From contig JALSMA010000073.1 in assembly GCA_026988015.1 (NCBI GenBank), positions 1 through 34,577 on the forward strand: a stretch of 34,577 nucleotides of DNA, written 5' to 3'. Origin of the DNA: Desulfobulbaceae bacterium (lineage in GTDB: Bacteria; Desulfobacterota; Desulfobulbia; Desulfobulbales; Desulfocapsaceae). The notes beneath the pieces were generated by a model. That model was given only the letters and a program-made list of their open reading frames with translations. It made no database searches and was not told where the DNA came from. This document shows, piece after piece, positions 1 through 8,152 of this stretch. The translations under genes and the position numbers were made by a program. Position 1 is the first letter of the stretch, and each line of letters starts with the position of its first letter.

Positions 1-136
1 ATCATGTGCAAGCCTTTTGTTGAGTATTGCTCTGTATGCTTGCATAGTGTACTACCTTTTTAAAGTCTTTACTCTAGAATAACAGTTGGTTGTGACTTTT
101 TGAGGACAATCTAGTTAGTTTTTACTGGCATCAATG

Positions 137-769
137 TTATCGGACAGGATAATCAAATACCAGGGCAGGGCGCACTCTATTGTTCTTATCTTTAACGTTA
201 CAGTTGATAAAGGTGGTTTTGCCTACTTTCTTTATTCCATTATGGTTATGGATATGCCCAAAGAGATGGATTACAGGAGCAACTCGCTGCACTGTTTCAA
301 GGAGATCGGAACAGCCATGACTGACTCCTCCATCTTCGTCCATGATCCCACATGGAGGGCTGTGGGTAACCAGGATGTCGGTGTCTTCAGGAATCATGTC
401 CCATTTGCTGCGCATTACCTTGCCACGGGGCAAAGCAAAGGCGTCACAGGCGTTGGTGTTGAAAATAGGTTGCCAGGGAGCGCCATATATTTTGATGCCC
501 TCAATAGTGACACTGTCATCTTGGAGGTAGATGGCGTCTTTTAAAAGCGTGTGGCTAAGTTCTGGAGAAGAAGCCAGGAGATGATCGTGGTTACCACCGA
601 TCACAACTTTGTACTGATGGGGCAGTGTGGCCAGGAAATCATTGAACCCTGCCACGTCCTGCAGGGTTCTGCAGACCGACATGTCGCCTGCGAAAATGAG
701 GATGTCGCCCTCTGGGATTTCCACCTGTTGATGGAGCATGTGAGTGTCACTGAATGCGGTTATTTTCAC
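137..769 (-). CDS. Calcineurin-like metallophosphoesterase
   Basis: A 210-residue cytosolic protein with the full set of two-metal phosphoesterase motifs: D8-x-H10 near the N-terminus, GD at 28-29, GNHDH at 59-63, a histidine in THSPP near 136 and GHIH at 171-174. The family hydrolyses phosphomono- or phosphodiesters using Mn/Fe-type metal pairs; the substrate cannot be told from sequence. It resembles the short single-domain predicted phosphoesterases. The start codon is GTG and no clear Shine-Dalgarno is seen before it. It lies 29 bp downstream of the NYN-domain gene on the same strand, so the two may be cotranscribed, which would fit a nucleotide or RNA-related role. That role is an inference. 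Confidence 0.9.
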   Translation of the reverse strand: MKITAFSDTHMLHQQVEIPEGDILIFAGDMSVCRTLQDVAGFNDFLATLPHQYKVVIGGNHDHLLASSPELSHTLLKDAIYLQDDSVTIEGIKIYGAPWQPIFNTNACDAFALPRGKVMRSKWDMIPEDTDILVTHSPPCGIMDEDGGVSHGCSDLLETVQRVAPVIHLFGHIHNHNGIKKVGKTTFINCNVKDKNNRVRPALVFDYPVR

Positions 770-798
770 GGTGCCAGTCGGACTGTATAAGAGAAATG

Positions 799-1572
799 TC
801 AGGATTGAATCTCGTCGATGGAGCGAATGTTCATGGCTTCTGTTTTGTTGTTGTTGTCAGGATTGGCGACGATTTTAAACTCGAAAATATTATTGGAGTC
901 CAGGAAGAGGCCGTCAGAACTGACATTTGACTTGGAACAGTGAAAGAAGACACTTTCCGCCCTGAGGCCATGGTTTTGCAGCGAGTAGTAGCGCATAAAA
1001 CCAAAACCGCGTTCACCATTGTAATTCATCGGAAATCCTCGATGCCAGCCATCTCTTTCATCCTGAAGTGGCAGGAGACCTGGGATAAGAAACCCTGAGA
1101 GAAAACTGTCAGCCTCTTCCTTGAGTTCATTGCTTACATTGTTAAAGGCAATGACTTCAACCCTGCATCCCATATTCTGCAGGGCCTGAACGAGGCGGAT
1201 AAAGTCGCCGTCACCGGTTAGAAGTATAATCCGGTCAAGGTTTCTGGCTTGAAGCAGTGCGTCAATGGCCAGGTCCATGTCTGCATTGGCCTTGGTGGTG
1301 AGGATTCCCTCGTCATCAACAAAGTGTTTTACAAACTTTTTGATCACTTTGAAGCCGCACTGGCGCAGGATGTCATGGTAGCGATAGAGTTTTACCCGGT
1401 ATTCCCGGTCTTCTCTGGTACGTTCACCATTTTCGGCAAGGTAGCAGTTAGCCCTGAGCATAATCGAATTTCCTCGGTTGGCCAAATCCACCAGCACATC
1501 ATACCGCATTCCATATCCACCACAGAGTCTGATGTTTTCAGCATCGACGTATATTCCAGTTTTTAGTGTCAT
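799..1572 (-). CDS. NYN-domain (PIN-like) nuclease fused to a cold-shock-like domain
   Basis: A 257-residue protein. Residues 1-165 form a NYN/LabA (DUF88)-type PIN-like domain with the acidic residues expected of a metal-dependent ribonuclease: D10 and N13 in YVDAENI, D98/D100 in KANADMDLAID and D121/D123 in TGDGDF. Residues 175-253 look like a cold-shock/OB domain, with an RNP1-like GFGFMRY at 189-195, an RNP2-like VFFHCS at 208-213 and a final strand ending in AMNIRSI. A nuclease joined to an RNA-binding OB fold suggests an RNA-processing or RNA-decay enzyme. The NYN assignment is strong. The cold-shock assignment rests on motif resemblance. No good ribosome binding site precedes the ATG. 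Confidence 0.85.
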   Translation of the reverse strand: MTLKTGIYVDAENIRLCGGYGMRYDVLVDLANRGNSIMLRANCYLAENGERTREDREYRVKLYRYHDILRQCGFKVIKKFVKHFVDDEGILTTKANADMDLAIDALLQARNLDRIILLTGDGDFIRLVQALQNMGCRVEVIAFNNVSNELKEEADSFLSGFLIPGLLPLQDERDGWHRGFPMNYNGERGFGFMRYYSLQNHGLRAESVFFHCSKSNVSSDGLFLDSNNIFEFKIVANPDNNNKTEAMNIRSIDEIQS

Positions 1573-1893
1573 GGTCTGGTTAGGGTTGTTTAGTTTGAAA
1601 AATGTTGTGCCCTATACTTGGGCCTGTGACGGCTTCGCGACAGTATTGTTCTTTTGTGTAACATGTTGAAATAAAAATGAAATTTACAGGTAAGTATGTT
1701 TTGACAAAAACCAAGCTGTCTCACTGTCGAACGCTCACGGTTTCAAGTTGTTGATAAACTACCATGTACGACATAGTTTTGGAGTGTTTTTTTTATATTA
1801 CTATAAACGAATGTGTCCTGGGACAGGAAAGACTGTCTGAAGTGGAGGGCAAAAGAGTAGATGGTGACAGTGCATGAGACTGCTATTTAATTG
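1573..1893. other. Intergenic region between hybrid kinase and NYN gene
   Basis: This 321 bp AT-rich gap separates the end of the hybrid kinase gene from the start of the NYN gene, both on the minus strand, so it should hold the NYN promoter. A short palindrome, TGTCC-TG-GGACA, lies near 1813-1824. It is not followed by a T-run on either strand, so I do not call it a terminator. No RNA gene or convincing reading frame was seen. Confidence 0.4.
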
Positions 1894-4002
1894 TTACTGG
1901 AGTAAGGCGGTTATAGTGCTGCTCAGTTCCTTCAGGTCAAAAGGCTTGGTGACAGCAGCCTGAAAACCGTATTTCTTAAAATTTGCCATCACTGGATCAT
2001 TGGAGTAGCCACTGGCAACAATGAGTTTTGCTGTCGGATCAATCTTGAGGAGATTCCGGGCGGCCTCTCGTCCACCCATTGCACCTGGGATAGTTAAGTC
2101 CATGATAACAACATCAATGGGATCGTCGTTCTCCTGGTGCCGCTGATACCTGTCTATTGCCTGCTGACCGTTTTTCACAAGGAGTGGTTTATGGCCAAGA
2201 GCTTTAAGCTGTGATTTCAGGAGATTCCTCAGCATCTCTTCATCGTCCATGACCATAATCCGTGCAGATCTTGGAGGGGAGTTGGGTTTGGGAGTGAGAC
2301 GCTGGCTCTCTGCATCTGTAACAGCCGGTAGATATATGGCAAAGGTTGTCCCCTGGTCTGGGGTAGAATCAACGGTCAGAAATCCGTTATGCTTGTTAAC
2401 TATAGAATGACAGATCGCAAGACCTAGGCCACTGCCTTCCTGTTTTGTGGTGAAATAGGGATCAAAAATTTTGTCCTTAAGTTCTTTGGGGATACCTATT
2501 CCGTAATCTTTGATGGTGATACGGACAAATTCTCCGGTATCAACACTGAGAAACAATTCTCCGGCTGCATCTTTGATGTTGCAGCATTTGATATTTATCT
2601 CACCGTTTTCCGGAAGGGCCTGCCTGGCATTGAGGATGATGTTCTGAATAACCTGACTGATCTGGCTGCTGTCAGCATCAACCTGCCAGAGTCTGTCTGG
2701 AAAGATGAAATTGCAGGTGATGGTGGTGTCGTAGAGAATGAATTCAGCAGAACTTTTGATGATATCAGGAAGTGAGGTTATTTTTCTGACGGGGTCGCCA
2801 CCCTTGGAAAAGGTGAGCAGCTGGTCAGTGAGCTTTGCGGCCCGCAACGTTGCTTTCTGTGCGCTGTCAAGGAGTGCAGCTGTCTTGCTGTCTTCTGCTG
2901 TACGGTAACCGGCGAGCTCGATATTGCCCAGGATTGCTGAGAGAATGTTGTTGAAATCATGGGCTATTCCTCCGGCAAGGATACCGATTGATTCCAGCTT
3001 TTTTATCTTGAAGAGTTCCTCTTCGAGTAATTTTTCATTGGTGGTATCTCTAAAAACCAGAACAGCTCCCACTATTTTGTCATCCTGATCTTTAATAGGG
3101 GCACTGCTGTCTGCTATGGGCCTGATTGTACCATCTTTTGCAATGAGGGCAGTGTGGTTGTCAAGACCTATCGCTTTCCCGAGTTCAAGCGCCTGATGGA
3201 TGGGGCTGAGACATTGTTGTCCGGTCTTCTTGTTTATGATGTTGAAAACTTTGCTTGAGGCTATCCCTTTGGCAGCTTCATTGTTCCAGCCGGTCAGTTG
3301 TTCTGCGATTCTGTTCAGGAATACTATATTGCCGTCTGTGTCAGTGGTGATAACTCCATCACCGATGGAACGCAGGGTGACGCTGAGCAGTTCTTTTTCA
3401 TTTCGCAGCTCTTCCTCAGCCTTTTTACGGTCGTCTGTGTCACGTATTGCAGCAATGAGGAAATCCTGATTTTTAAAGTGGGTTTTTTTGAGAGAAATTT
3501 CTGTCCAGAAGATGTTGCCATCCTTTTTCCTCGAGAGCCACTCAAAGGTGTGGGTTCCATAGGTAATTGCCTTTTGGAACAGGGGCATGGCACCGTTCCA
3601 ATTCCAATGGGCTGTTCCTTCGCTGATCGAGTCTATATCAAGTTGTGGTACTTCTTCCGGTGTGTAACCATACACTTCTCTGAGGGCCTTGTTTGCTTCA
3701 ATGAAACGGCCATCTTTTGCAGAGAATATGATAATAGGTTCGCCGGGTGCGTTGAAAATTTCCCGGTATTTTTCCTCCTGCTCGTGCAGTTGGTCATGGG
3801 CAATTGAAAGCTCAGATATTTTGTCGAGCCATCGTTGTCTCATCCGACCCAGCAGGAAGCCAGAAACTGAACCCACAAACAGTGGTGCAATGTAGCGGTA
3901 GATATCACCTTGATGGCCGGTTCCGCTTAAGGCAAGAAAACCAAATATCGGAACGATACAGGCTCCTGTCAAAGCATATGTCGCTGCCAGAGAACGTCTC
4001 AT
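1894..4002 (-). CDS. Membrane PAS-PAS hybrid sensor histidine kinase with C-terminal receiver
   Basis: A 702-residue sensor kinase. Two hydrophobic segments (about 11-28 and 36-53) anchor it in the inner membrane with almost no periplasmic loop, so sensing is probably intramembrane or cytosolic. Two PAS domains follow (about 78-192 and 203-325). The HisKA H-box contains H348 in GGIAHDFNN, a class often seen in NtrB-like and hybrid kinases. The ATPase domain has N454/N458, DYGIGIP at 499-505 and GSGLGLAI at 523-530. The receiver (about 580-702) has acidic DDE at 586-588, phosphoacceptor D635 in MDLTIPG and K686 in the TKPF motif. No response-regulator gene or Hpt protein is adjacent, so the output partner is unknown. 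Confidence 0.93.
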   Translation of the reverse strand: MRRSLAATYALTGACIVPIFGFLALSGTGHQGDIYRYIAPLFVGSVSGFLLGRMRQRWLDKISELSIAHDQLHEQEEKYREIFNAPGEPIIIFSAKDGRFIEANKALREVYGYTPEEVPQLDIDSISEGTAHWNWNGAMPLFQKAITYGTHTFEWLSRKKDGNIFWTEISLKKTHFKNQDFLIAAIRDTDDRKKAEEELRNEKELLSVTLRSIGDGVITTDTDGNIVFLNRIAEQLTGWNNEAAKGIASSKVFNIINKKTGQQCLSPIHQALELGKAIGLDNHTALIAKDGTIRPIADSSAPIKDQDDKIVGAVLVFRDTTNEKLLEEELFKIKKLESIGILAGGIAHDFNNILSAILGNIELAGYRTAEDSKTAALLDSAQKATLRAAKLTDQLLTFSKGGDPVRKITSLPDIIKSSAEFILYDTTITCNFIFPDRLWQVDADSSQISQVIQNIILNARQALPENGEINIKCCNIKDAAGELFLSVDTGEFVRITIKDYGIGIPKELKDKIFDPYFTTKQEGSGLGLAICHSIVNKHNGFLTVDSTPDQGTTFAIYLPAVTDAESQRLTPKPNSPPRSARIMVMDDEEMLRNLLKSQLKALGHKPLLVKNGQQAIDRYQRHQENDDPIDVVIMDLTIPGAMGGREAARNLLKIDPTAKLIVASGYSNDPVMANFKKYGFQAAVTKPFDLKELSSTITALLQ

Positions 4003-4029
4003 AACAGAATTGTGTCATATTATGTGAAT

Positions 4030-4095
4030 ACAGTCAAGGGTGCTGCCTTTACCTGCTGCTTAACGTTCTGTATCCTCATTCTTTACCTTGACTGT
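4030..4095. repeat. 10-bp inverted repeat upstream of the hybrid kinase gene
   Basis: The arms ACAGTCAAGG (4030-4039) and CCTTGACTGT (4086-4095) are exact reverse complements separated by 46 bp. They lie 28 to 93 bp upstream of the kinase start. On the minus strand the proximal arm contains TTGACT, which could also serve as a -35-like element. The arms could be an operator pair or chance; nothing here decides. Confidence 0.4.
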
Positions 4096-4121
4096 GTAAT
4101 CGTTGAAGTGGAATGGTCAAT

Positions 4122-4325
4122 AGTGATGGTGTCGTAAAAAGGTCAGAAACAGGATGGACTTGTAAAGCTTTGGAGATTTGAGGGGTAAGCAGGTGTGCGT
4201 AGACTTAGAAAAACTTCATATGTGAGGTGAAACATTTTTTGGTTGATTGCAGCGTGCCAGGATACGTCGTAAGAAAAAAATAGAATAATGATGCAGGTGA
4301 AGGGTTCTTACGACGCTGTTAATAC
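4122..4325. repeat. Dispersed nested-palindrome repeat, copy A
   Basis: One of three related elements in this window. Its outer arms are GTCGTAAAAA (4131-4140) and TTCTTACGAC (about 4306-4315), nearly reverse-complementary. Inside are CTTCATATGTGAGGTG and, near the right arm, GCAGGTGAAGG, which partly pair. Near the centre is CGTGCCAGGATACGTCGTAA. Copy B (13921-14091) matches it along most of its length, including the TACGTCGTAA block and the GCAGGTGAAG block. It fills most of the 455 bp gap (4003-4457) between the outer-membrane-like gene and the kinase gene; the rest of that gap holds the inverted repeat at 4030-4095 and AT-rich sequence with no gene seen. It has no coding capacity, so a MITE-like or REP-like element is inferred. 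Confidence 0.7.
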
Positions 4326-4457
4326 GTGTTTTTCATCTGATCTGTGATGTATTTGTGGTTGCTTTACTAAGTAATATATTGAAATGAAGATATAAAATTT
4401 GTAATCAGGAGTGTTTGAGAGAAACCACCATTGAACGATTACGGATTCGGGTTCCAG

Positions 4458-5009
4458 TTAGAATCGAATCAGGAATCCGGCAGTGAGAGCACTGCCGCCC
4501 CAGGCGAATTGCATGCCGACGTTTTTGTATCGTATATCACTGTAAAGCTGAATCAGCGGGAAAAGCCCGGAATTTCCAATTTCCATTTTCTCATAGCCGT
4601 AGAGGATGCCGGCACGGTAGCCGGCTTCCATGGAGATTGGCCCCCAGGTGGTGCGGTAAACATCACGTTGTACACCACCGGACCAGGCCCGGTCATCACG
4701 TGAATTTTCAAAGGTGCCGAAAAAGAAACCTTTAAATGCCAGGCCAATGAGATTATGGGTGGTCTGGTACTCATCATCGTCATCAACAAAATGATAAGAC
4801 CACATTCCGAGGTATAAAGTGTCCATAGCAGGCTCGCCCCAGAAGAGCTCCATGGCTGTTTTTTCAGTTTCTGCCCTAGGTGGGGAGGGTGCACCGAAAT
4901 CCTCTTCAGCAGAGTAAGCTTTCTGATTTTGGAATAGTGAAAAACCGAAAAAAACAGCTAATAAAATAAAGAGTTGGCTTGCAGTATGGCTGAAGTTTGT
5001 TTTAAACAT
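4458..5009 (-). CDS. Small outer-membrane-like beta-barrel protein, function unknown
   Basis: A 183-residue protein with a signal peptide: basic start, hydrophobic core about 12-26, and probable cleavage after an A-Y-S-A-type site near residue 34. The mature part is rich in alternating aromatic and glycine strands and ends in a phenylalanine (LIRF), typical of an outer-membrane barrel. Segments such as MWSYHF, YRAGILYGYEK and YSDIRYKNVG resemble small eight-strand barrels of the PagP/PagL-like or acyloxyacyl-hydrolase-like kind, but I cannot confirm any enzymatic motif. The mature N-terminus has a proline and glutamate rich linker. It stands alone, with repeat copy A downstream and zwf beyond its own promoter side. 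Confidence 0.6.
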   Translation of the reverse strand: MFKTNFSHTASQLFILLAVFFGFSLFQNQKAYSAEEDFGAPSPPRAETEKTAMELFWGEPAMDTLYLGMWSYHFVDDDDEYQTTHNLIGLAFKGFFFGTFENSRDDRAWSGGVQRDVYRTTWGPISMEAGYRAGILYGYEKMEIGNSGLFPLIQLYSDIRYKNVGMQFAWGGSALTAGFLIRF

Positions 5010-5158
5010 ATCGAGATGTGAGGTGAAATGAGTTTTATTTGAAAAAAGTTATATCCTATTACATATGATAAGGGAACAAGTTTTTAAAATTGATTGTCGG
5101 GTTTCCCTGCTCATAGGGTACCTGACTCTGACAGATACTAACAGTCCGCTTACAGCTG

Positions 5159-6625
5159 TTATTCTTCCCATTCACGACCGTCGCGGGCCAGTAGTGCAAC
5201 AGATGCAACCGGGCCACCGGATCCTGCAGGGTACGGTCTGGGCGGTTCGTTGGATGCCTCCCAGGCCGTAATGATGGAATCAATCCAGGCCCAGGAACGC
5301 TCCACCTCATCACGCCTGATAAAGAGGGACTGATTGCCTATCATTGTCTCCAGTATCAGTCGTTCGTAGGCGTTAGCTACGTGCCCTGCCAGAAAGGCAT
5401 CAGAGAAGGAGAGGTCCAGCATGGTTTTCTGCAGTTTGATCCCCTTCCCGATTCCGGGAACCTTGTTGAGCATCTCAATTTCTACTCCTTCATCAGGTTG
5501 GAGGCGAATTACCAGCTTGTTCTGAGGAAGGTCACGATAACTGTTTTTAAAGATATTGTGTGGAAGCTGCTTGAAATAAATAACAACCTCCGAGCGTTTT
5601 GAGGTCATGCGCTTTCCCGTTCTCAGGTAGAATGGAACCCCAGCCCAGCGCCAGTTGTCAATATCAACCCTGATGGCTACAAAACTTTCAGTGGTTGAGC
5701 CGGGGGTACCCCCCTCTTCTTCCTTGTAGCCGGGGACTGCCGTTCCCTTGATAAATCCAGCAGTATACTGGCCTCTGACAGTTTTTTCGGCAGCGTTGTC
5801 TCTGGTTATTGGACGCAGTGCTTTGAGCACCTTCAGCTTTTCATTTCGAATGGAATCACCATCCATATTTACCGGCGGTTCCATGGCGACTAGGGTGAGG
5901 ATCTGCATGAGGTGGTTCTGGACCATATCGCGCAACTGCCCGGATTTGTCAAAGTATCCCCAGCGTCCCTCGATGCCTACCTCCTCAGCCACGGTGATCT
6001 GTACATGATCAATGGTGTTGTGATCCCAGTTGGTAGTGAAGATGGAGTTTGCAAAGCGCAAAGCCAGGAGGTTCATGACAGTCTCTTTGCCAAGATAGTG
6101 ATCAATTCGGTAGATCTGCTCTTCGGTAAACGCCTTAGAAACAACGTCGTTGATATTTTGTGAGGAGACAAGATCACGGCCAATGGGTTTCTCAAGCACA
6201 ACTCGGACCCGCTTTGTGGTGAGTCCTGCGTGACTCAGGCCCTTGCAGATGTCGTCAAAGAGAGAAGGGGCAACGGAAAAATAGTTGATTAGGCTGTGTT
6301 TCTCGTTATCTGAAAACCTGGCAAGTTGCACATAGTCTTCAGGTTTGTCAATATTGATGAGAATATAGTGGAGGCGGTTTAAAAGTCGTTCTACGATCTC
6401 AGGAAGCAGCTCGGTGGGGCTGAAGGTGTTGAGGGCCTCTTCCATTTTTTCTTTAAAATCGTTCTGGCTGATGTCGTGGCGGGCAATACCGAGAATTCTG
6501 GTATCTTTGTGTAGATGACCGGCGCGATCCAGTTCATAAAGAGAAGGAAGCAGCTTGCGTCTGGAGAGGTCTCCTAAAACACCAAATATTGCAAAATCAC
6601 ACGGATCATACTGTTGCTCCTTCAT
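5159..6625 (-). CDS. zwf: Glucose-6-phosphate 1-dehydrogenase
   Basis: Oxidises glucose 6-phosphate to 6-phosphogluconolactone with NAD(P)+, the first step of the oxidative pentose phosphate pathway. The chosen ATG gives 488 residues, close to the 491 of E. coli Zwf. It is preceded by AAAGGAA at good spacing, and the longer frame (from 6691) would overlap pyk. Visible motifs are the Rossmann loop GVLGDLSRRK at 15-24, EKPIG at 145-149 and the active-site signature RIDHYLGK at 173-180. It follows pyk after a 52 bp gap on the same strand, so the two probably share an operon. Confidence 0.97.
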   Translation of the reverse strand: MKEQQYDPCDFAIFGVLGDLSRRKLLPSLYELDRAGHLHKDTRILGIARHDISQNDFKEKMEEALNTFSPTELLPEIVERLLNRLHYILINIDKPEDYVQLARFSDNEKHSLINYFSVAPSLFDDICKGLSHAGLTTKRVRVVLEKPIGRDLVSSQNINDVVSKAFTEEQIYRIDHYLGKETVMNLLALRFANSIFTTNWDHNTIDHVQITVAEEVGIEGRWGYFDKSGQLRDMVQNHLMQILTLVAMEPPVNMDGDSIRNEKLKVLKALRPITRDNAAEKTVRGQYTAGFIKGTAVPGYKEEEGGTPGSTTESFVAIRVDIDNWRWAGVPFYLRTGKRMTSKRSEVVIYFKQLPHNIFKNSYRDLPQNKLVIRLQPDEGVEIEMLNKVPGIGKGIKLQKTMLDLSFSDAFLAGHVANAYERLILETMIGNQSLFIRRDEVERSWAWIDSIITAWEASNEPPRPYPAGSGGPVASVALLARDGREWEE

Positions 6626-6677
6626 CTTCGTTTCCTTTAGTAAGAGTGGGGATTGATCCCTGGACTGTGGGTGAGAA

Positions 6678-8120
6678 TCATGCCCGGTCAAGGGTGATAA
6701 ATTCTATCTTGTTATTGGTGTTTGGGTGGTCAGGTGATGGTCCTTCAGTTTGCAGGATACAGCTCCCTTTGAGATTGTATTGCTTTGCGAAGGTGTTTGC
6801 AAAGTCTGTCCAGTTTCTGGGGTGAGCCTTTTCTTCAATGGCCCAGACGCCATAGGAAAACTGTAGCTCCTGGCAGGTTCTGTGGCTTGGACTTACTGCA
6901 AGAATCCAGACAGGCAGACGAAAACGGGTGACTGAACGTGCGGTGTAACCGCTTGCTGTGGGAGTGAGTACGGCGGCGGGTGAGTCAACTTTTTCCAGCA
7001 AGTTCTCGATGGATACGGCAATGTAGTCAACGGTGTTGTACTGGTAGTTGGCAATGTCCTTCTGGGGTGCTAGAGTGGAGTTCAAGTGGCGTTGTTGTCG
7101 GGCCGGTTCCGTTGCAGCAGCAATTTTGGCAAGCATCTCCACAGATTCCAGGGGGTAGTCTCCCATTGCGGATTCTTCGGAGAGCATGACGCAGTCAGTG
7201 CCATCAAGGATGGCATTGGCGACATCGGTGGATTCTGCCCTGGTGGGCCTGCGGTTGCGGGTCATGGATTCCAGCATCTGAGTGGCGGTGATCACCGGTC
7301 TACCGAAAAGATTGGCACGTGCGGTAATAAATTTCTGAATTACAGCGATCTCTTCGATGGGGATTTCCACTCCGAGATCACCTCTGGCCACCATTATTCC
7401 ATCAGTGACTGTAAGAATTTCGTCAATCCTGTCCTGGATGGAGGCACGTTCTATCTTGGCAATAATAAAGGGATCAAAACCCATCTCTGCAGCGGACTTT
7501 CTGACATCTTCCACATCTTTTGCGGAATTTACAAAGGATTGACTAATGGCATCAACCCCCTGTTCCAGGGCAAACTGCATACACTCTTTGTCTCGTGGAG
7601 TAAAGGCACTGGTTCCAAGGTCAATTCCTGGTATATTCAATCCCTTACGAGATCGTAGCTCGCCACCCATAACGACCTTGCAGTTGATGTCGGTTTCTGT
7701 GGAATTGCTGACCAGGAGTTGGATTAACCCGTCGTTGAGATAGAGGATATCACCCTTTTTCACTACAGCAGGCAGTCCCATCATGGTTATTGCTACCTGT
7801 TCGACATCGCCGGTGATCTCTCTGGTGGTGAGGGTAAAGTCCTGTTCCTTTACAAGGAGTACCGGTTCATCACCAAAATTCCCTATACGCATTTTGGGGC
7901 CGGGGAGATCGGCCATGATGGCCACTCTTTTTCCGGTATTTTCGGAAGCAGTTCTGATTCTGGATATGGTTTCCCGGTGACTGTCAAAGTCACCGTGGGA
8001 AAAGTTAAGACGAGCCACATTCATGCCGGCGAGCAGCATCTTTTCCAGCATGGCAAGAGAGTTTGATGCCGGTCCGATGGTACAGACAAGTTTTGTCTTA
8101 CTTGTTGGCAGAGTAGTCAT
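6678..8120 (-). CDS. pyk: Pyruvate kinase
   Basis: Converts phosphoenolpyruvate and ADP to pyruvate and ATP. The N-terminal KTKLVCTIGPAS, NFSHGD, the catalytic-lysine region FIIAKIERA, ARGDLGVEIP and the ATQMLESM block are all present, and the C-terminal allosteric domain is intact. I place the start at 8120 (480 residues) because AAGGAT precedes that ATG at good spacing. An upstream ATG at 8150 starts 2 bp after the pta stop and lacks a Shine-Dalgarno. The gene lies between pta and zwf on the same strand, a compact central-carbon cluster. Confidence 0.97.
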   Translation of the reverse strand: MTTLPTSKTKLVCTIGPASNSLAMLEKMLLAGMNVARLNFSHGDFDSHRETISRIRTASENTGKRVAIMADLPGPKMRIGNFGDEPVLLVKEQDFTLTTREITGDVEQVAITMMGLPAVVKKGDILYLNDGLIQLLVSNSTETDINCKVVMGGELRSRKGLNIPGIDLGTSAFTPRDKECMQFALEQGVDAISQSFVNSAKDVEDVRKSAAEMGFDPFIIAKIERASIQDRIDEILTVTDGIMVARGDLGVEIPIEEIAVIQKFITARANLFGRPVITATQMLESMTRNRRPTRAESTDVANAILDGTDCVMLSEESAMGDYPLESVEMLAKIAAATEPARQQRHLNSTLAPQKDIANYQYNTVDYIAVSIENLLEKVDSPAAVLTPTASGYTARSVTRFRLPVWILAVSPSHRTCQELQFSYGVWAIEEKAHPRNWTDFANTFAKQYNLKGSCILQTEGPSPDHPNTNNKIEFITLDRA

Positions 8121-8152
8121 AGTTTTATCCTTGAACACTTTTAGTGTCATTG

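Noticed and set aside
134-544. Plus-strand 136-codon frame over the metallophosphoesterase
   Set aside because: It is antisense to a gene with complete catalytic motifs and has no recognisable domain.
1813-1824. TGTCC-TG-GGACA palindrome as a terminator for the hybrid kinase gene
   Set aside because: The stem is only 5 bp and no T-run follows it on the minus strand.
5009-5035. ATGTGAGGTGAAA near the outer-membrane-like gene start as a fourth repeat copy
   Set aside because: The 13-bp match to copy A is not accompanied by any of the other ordered blocks of the repeat.
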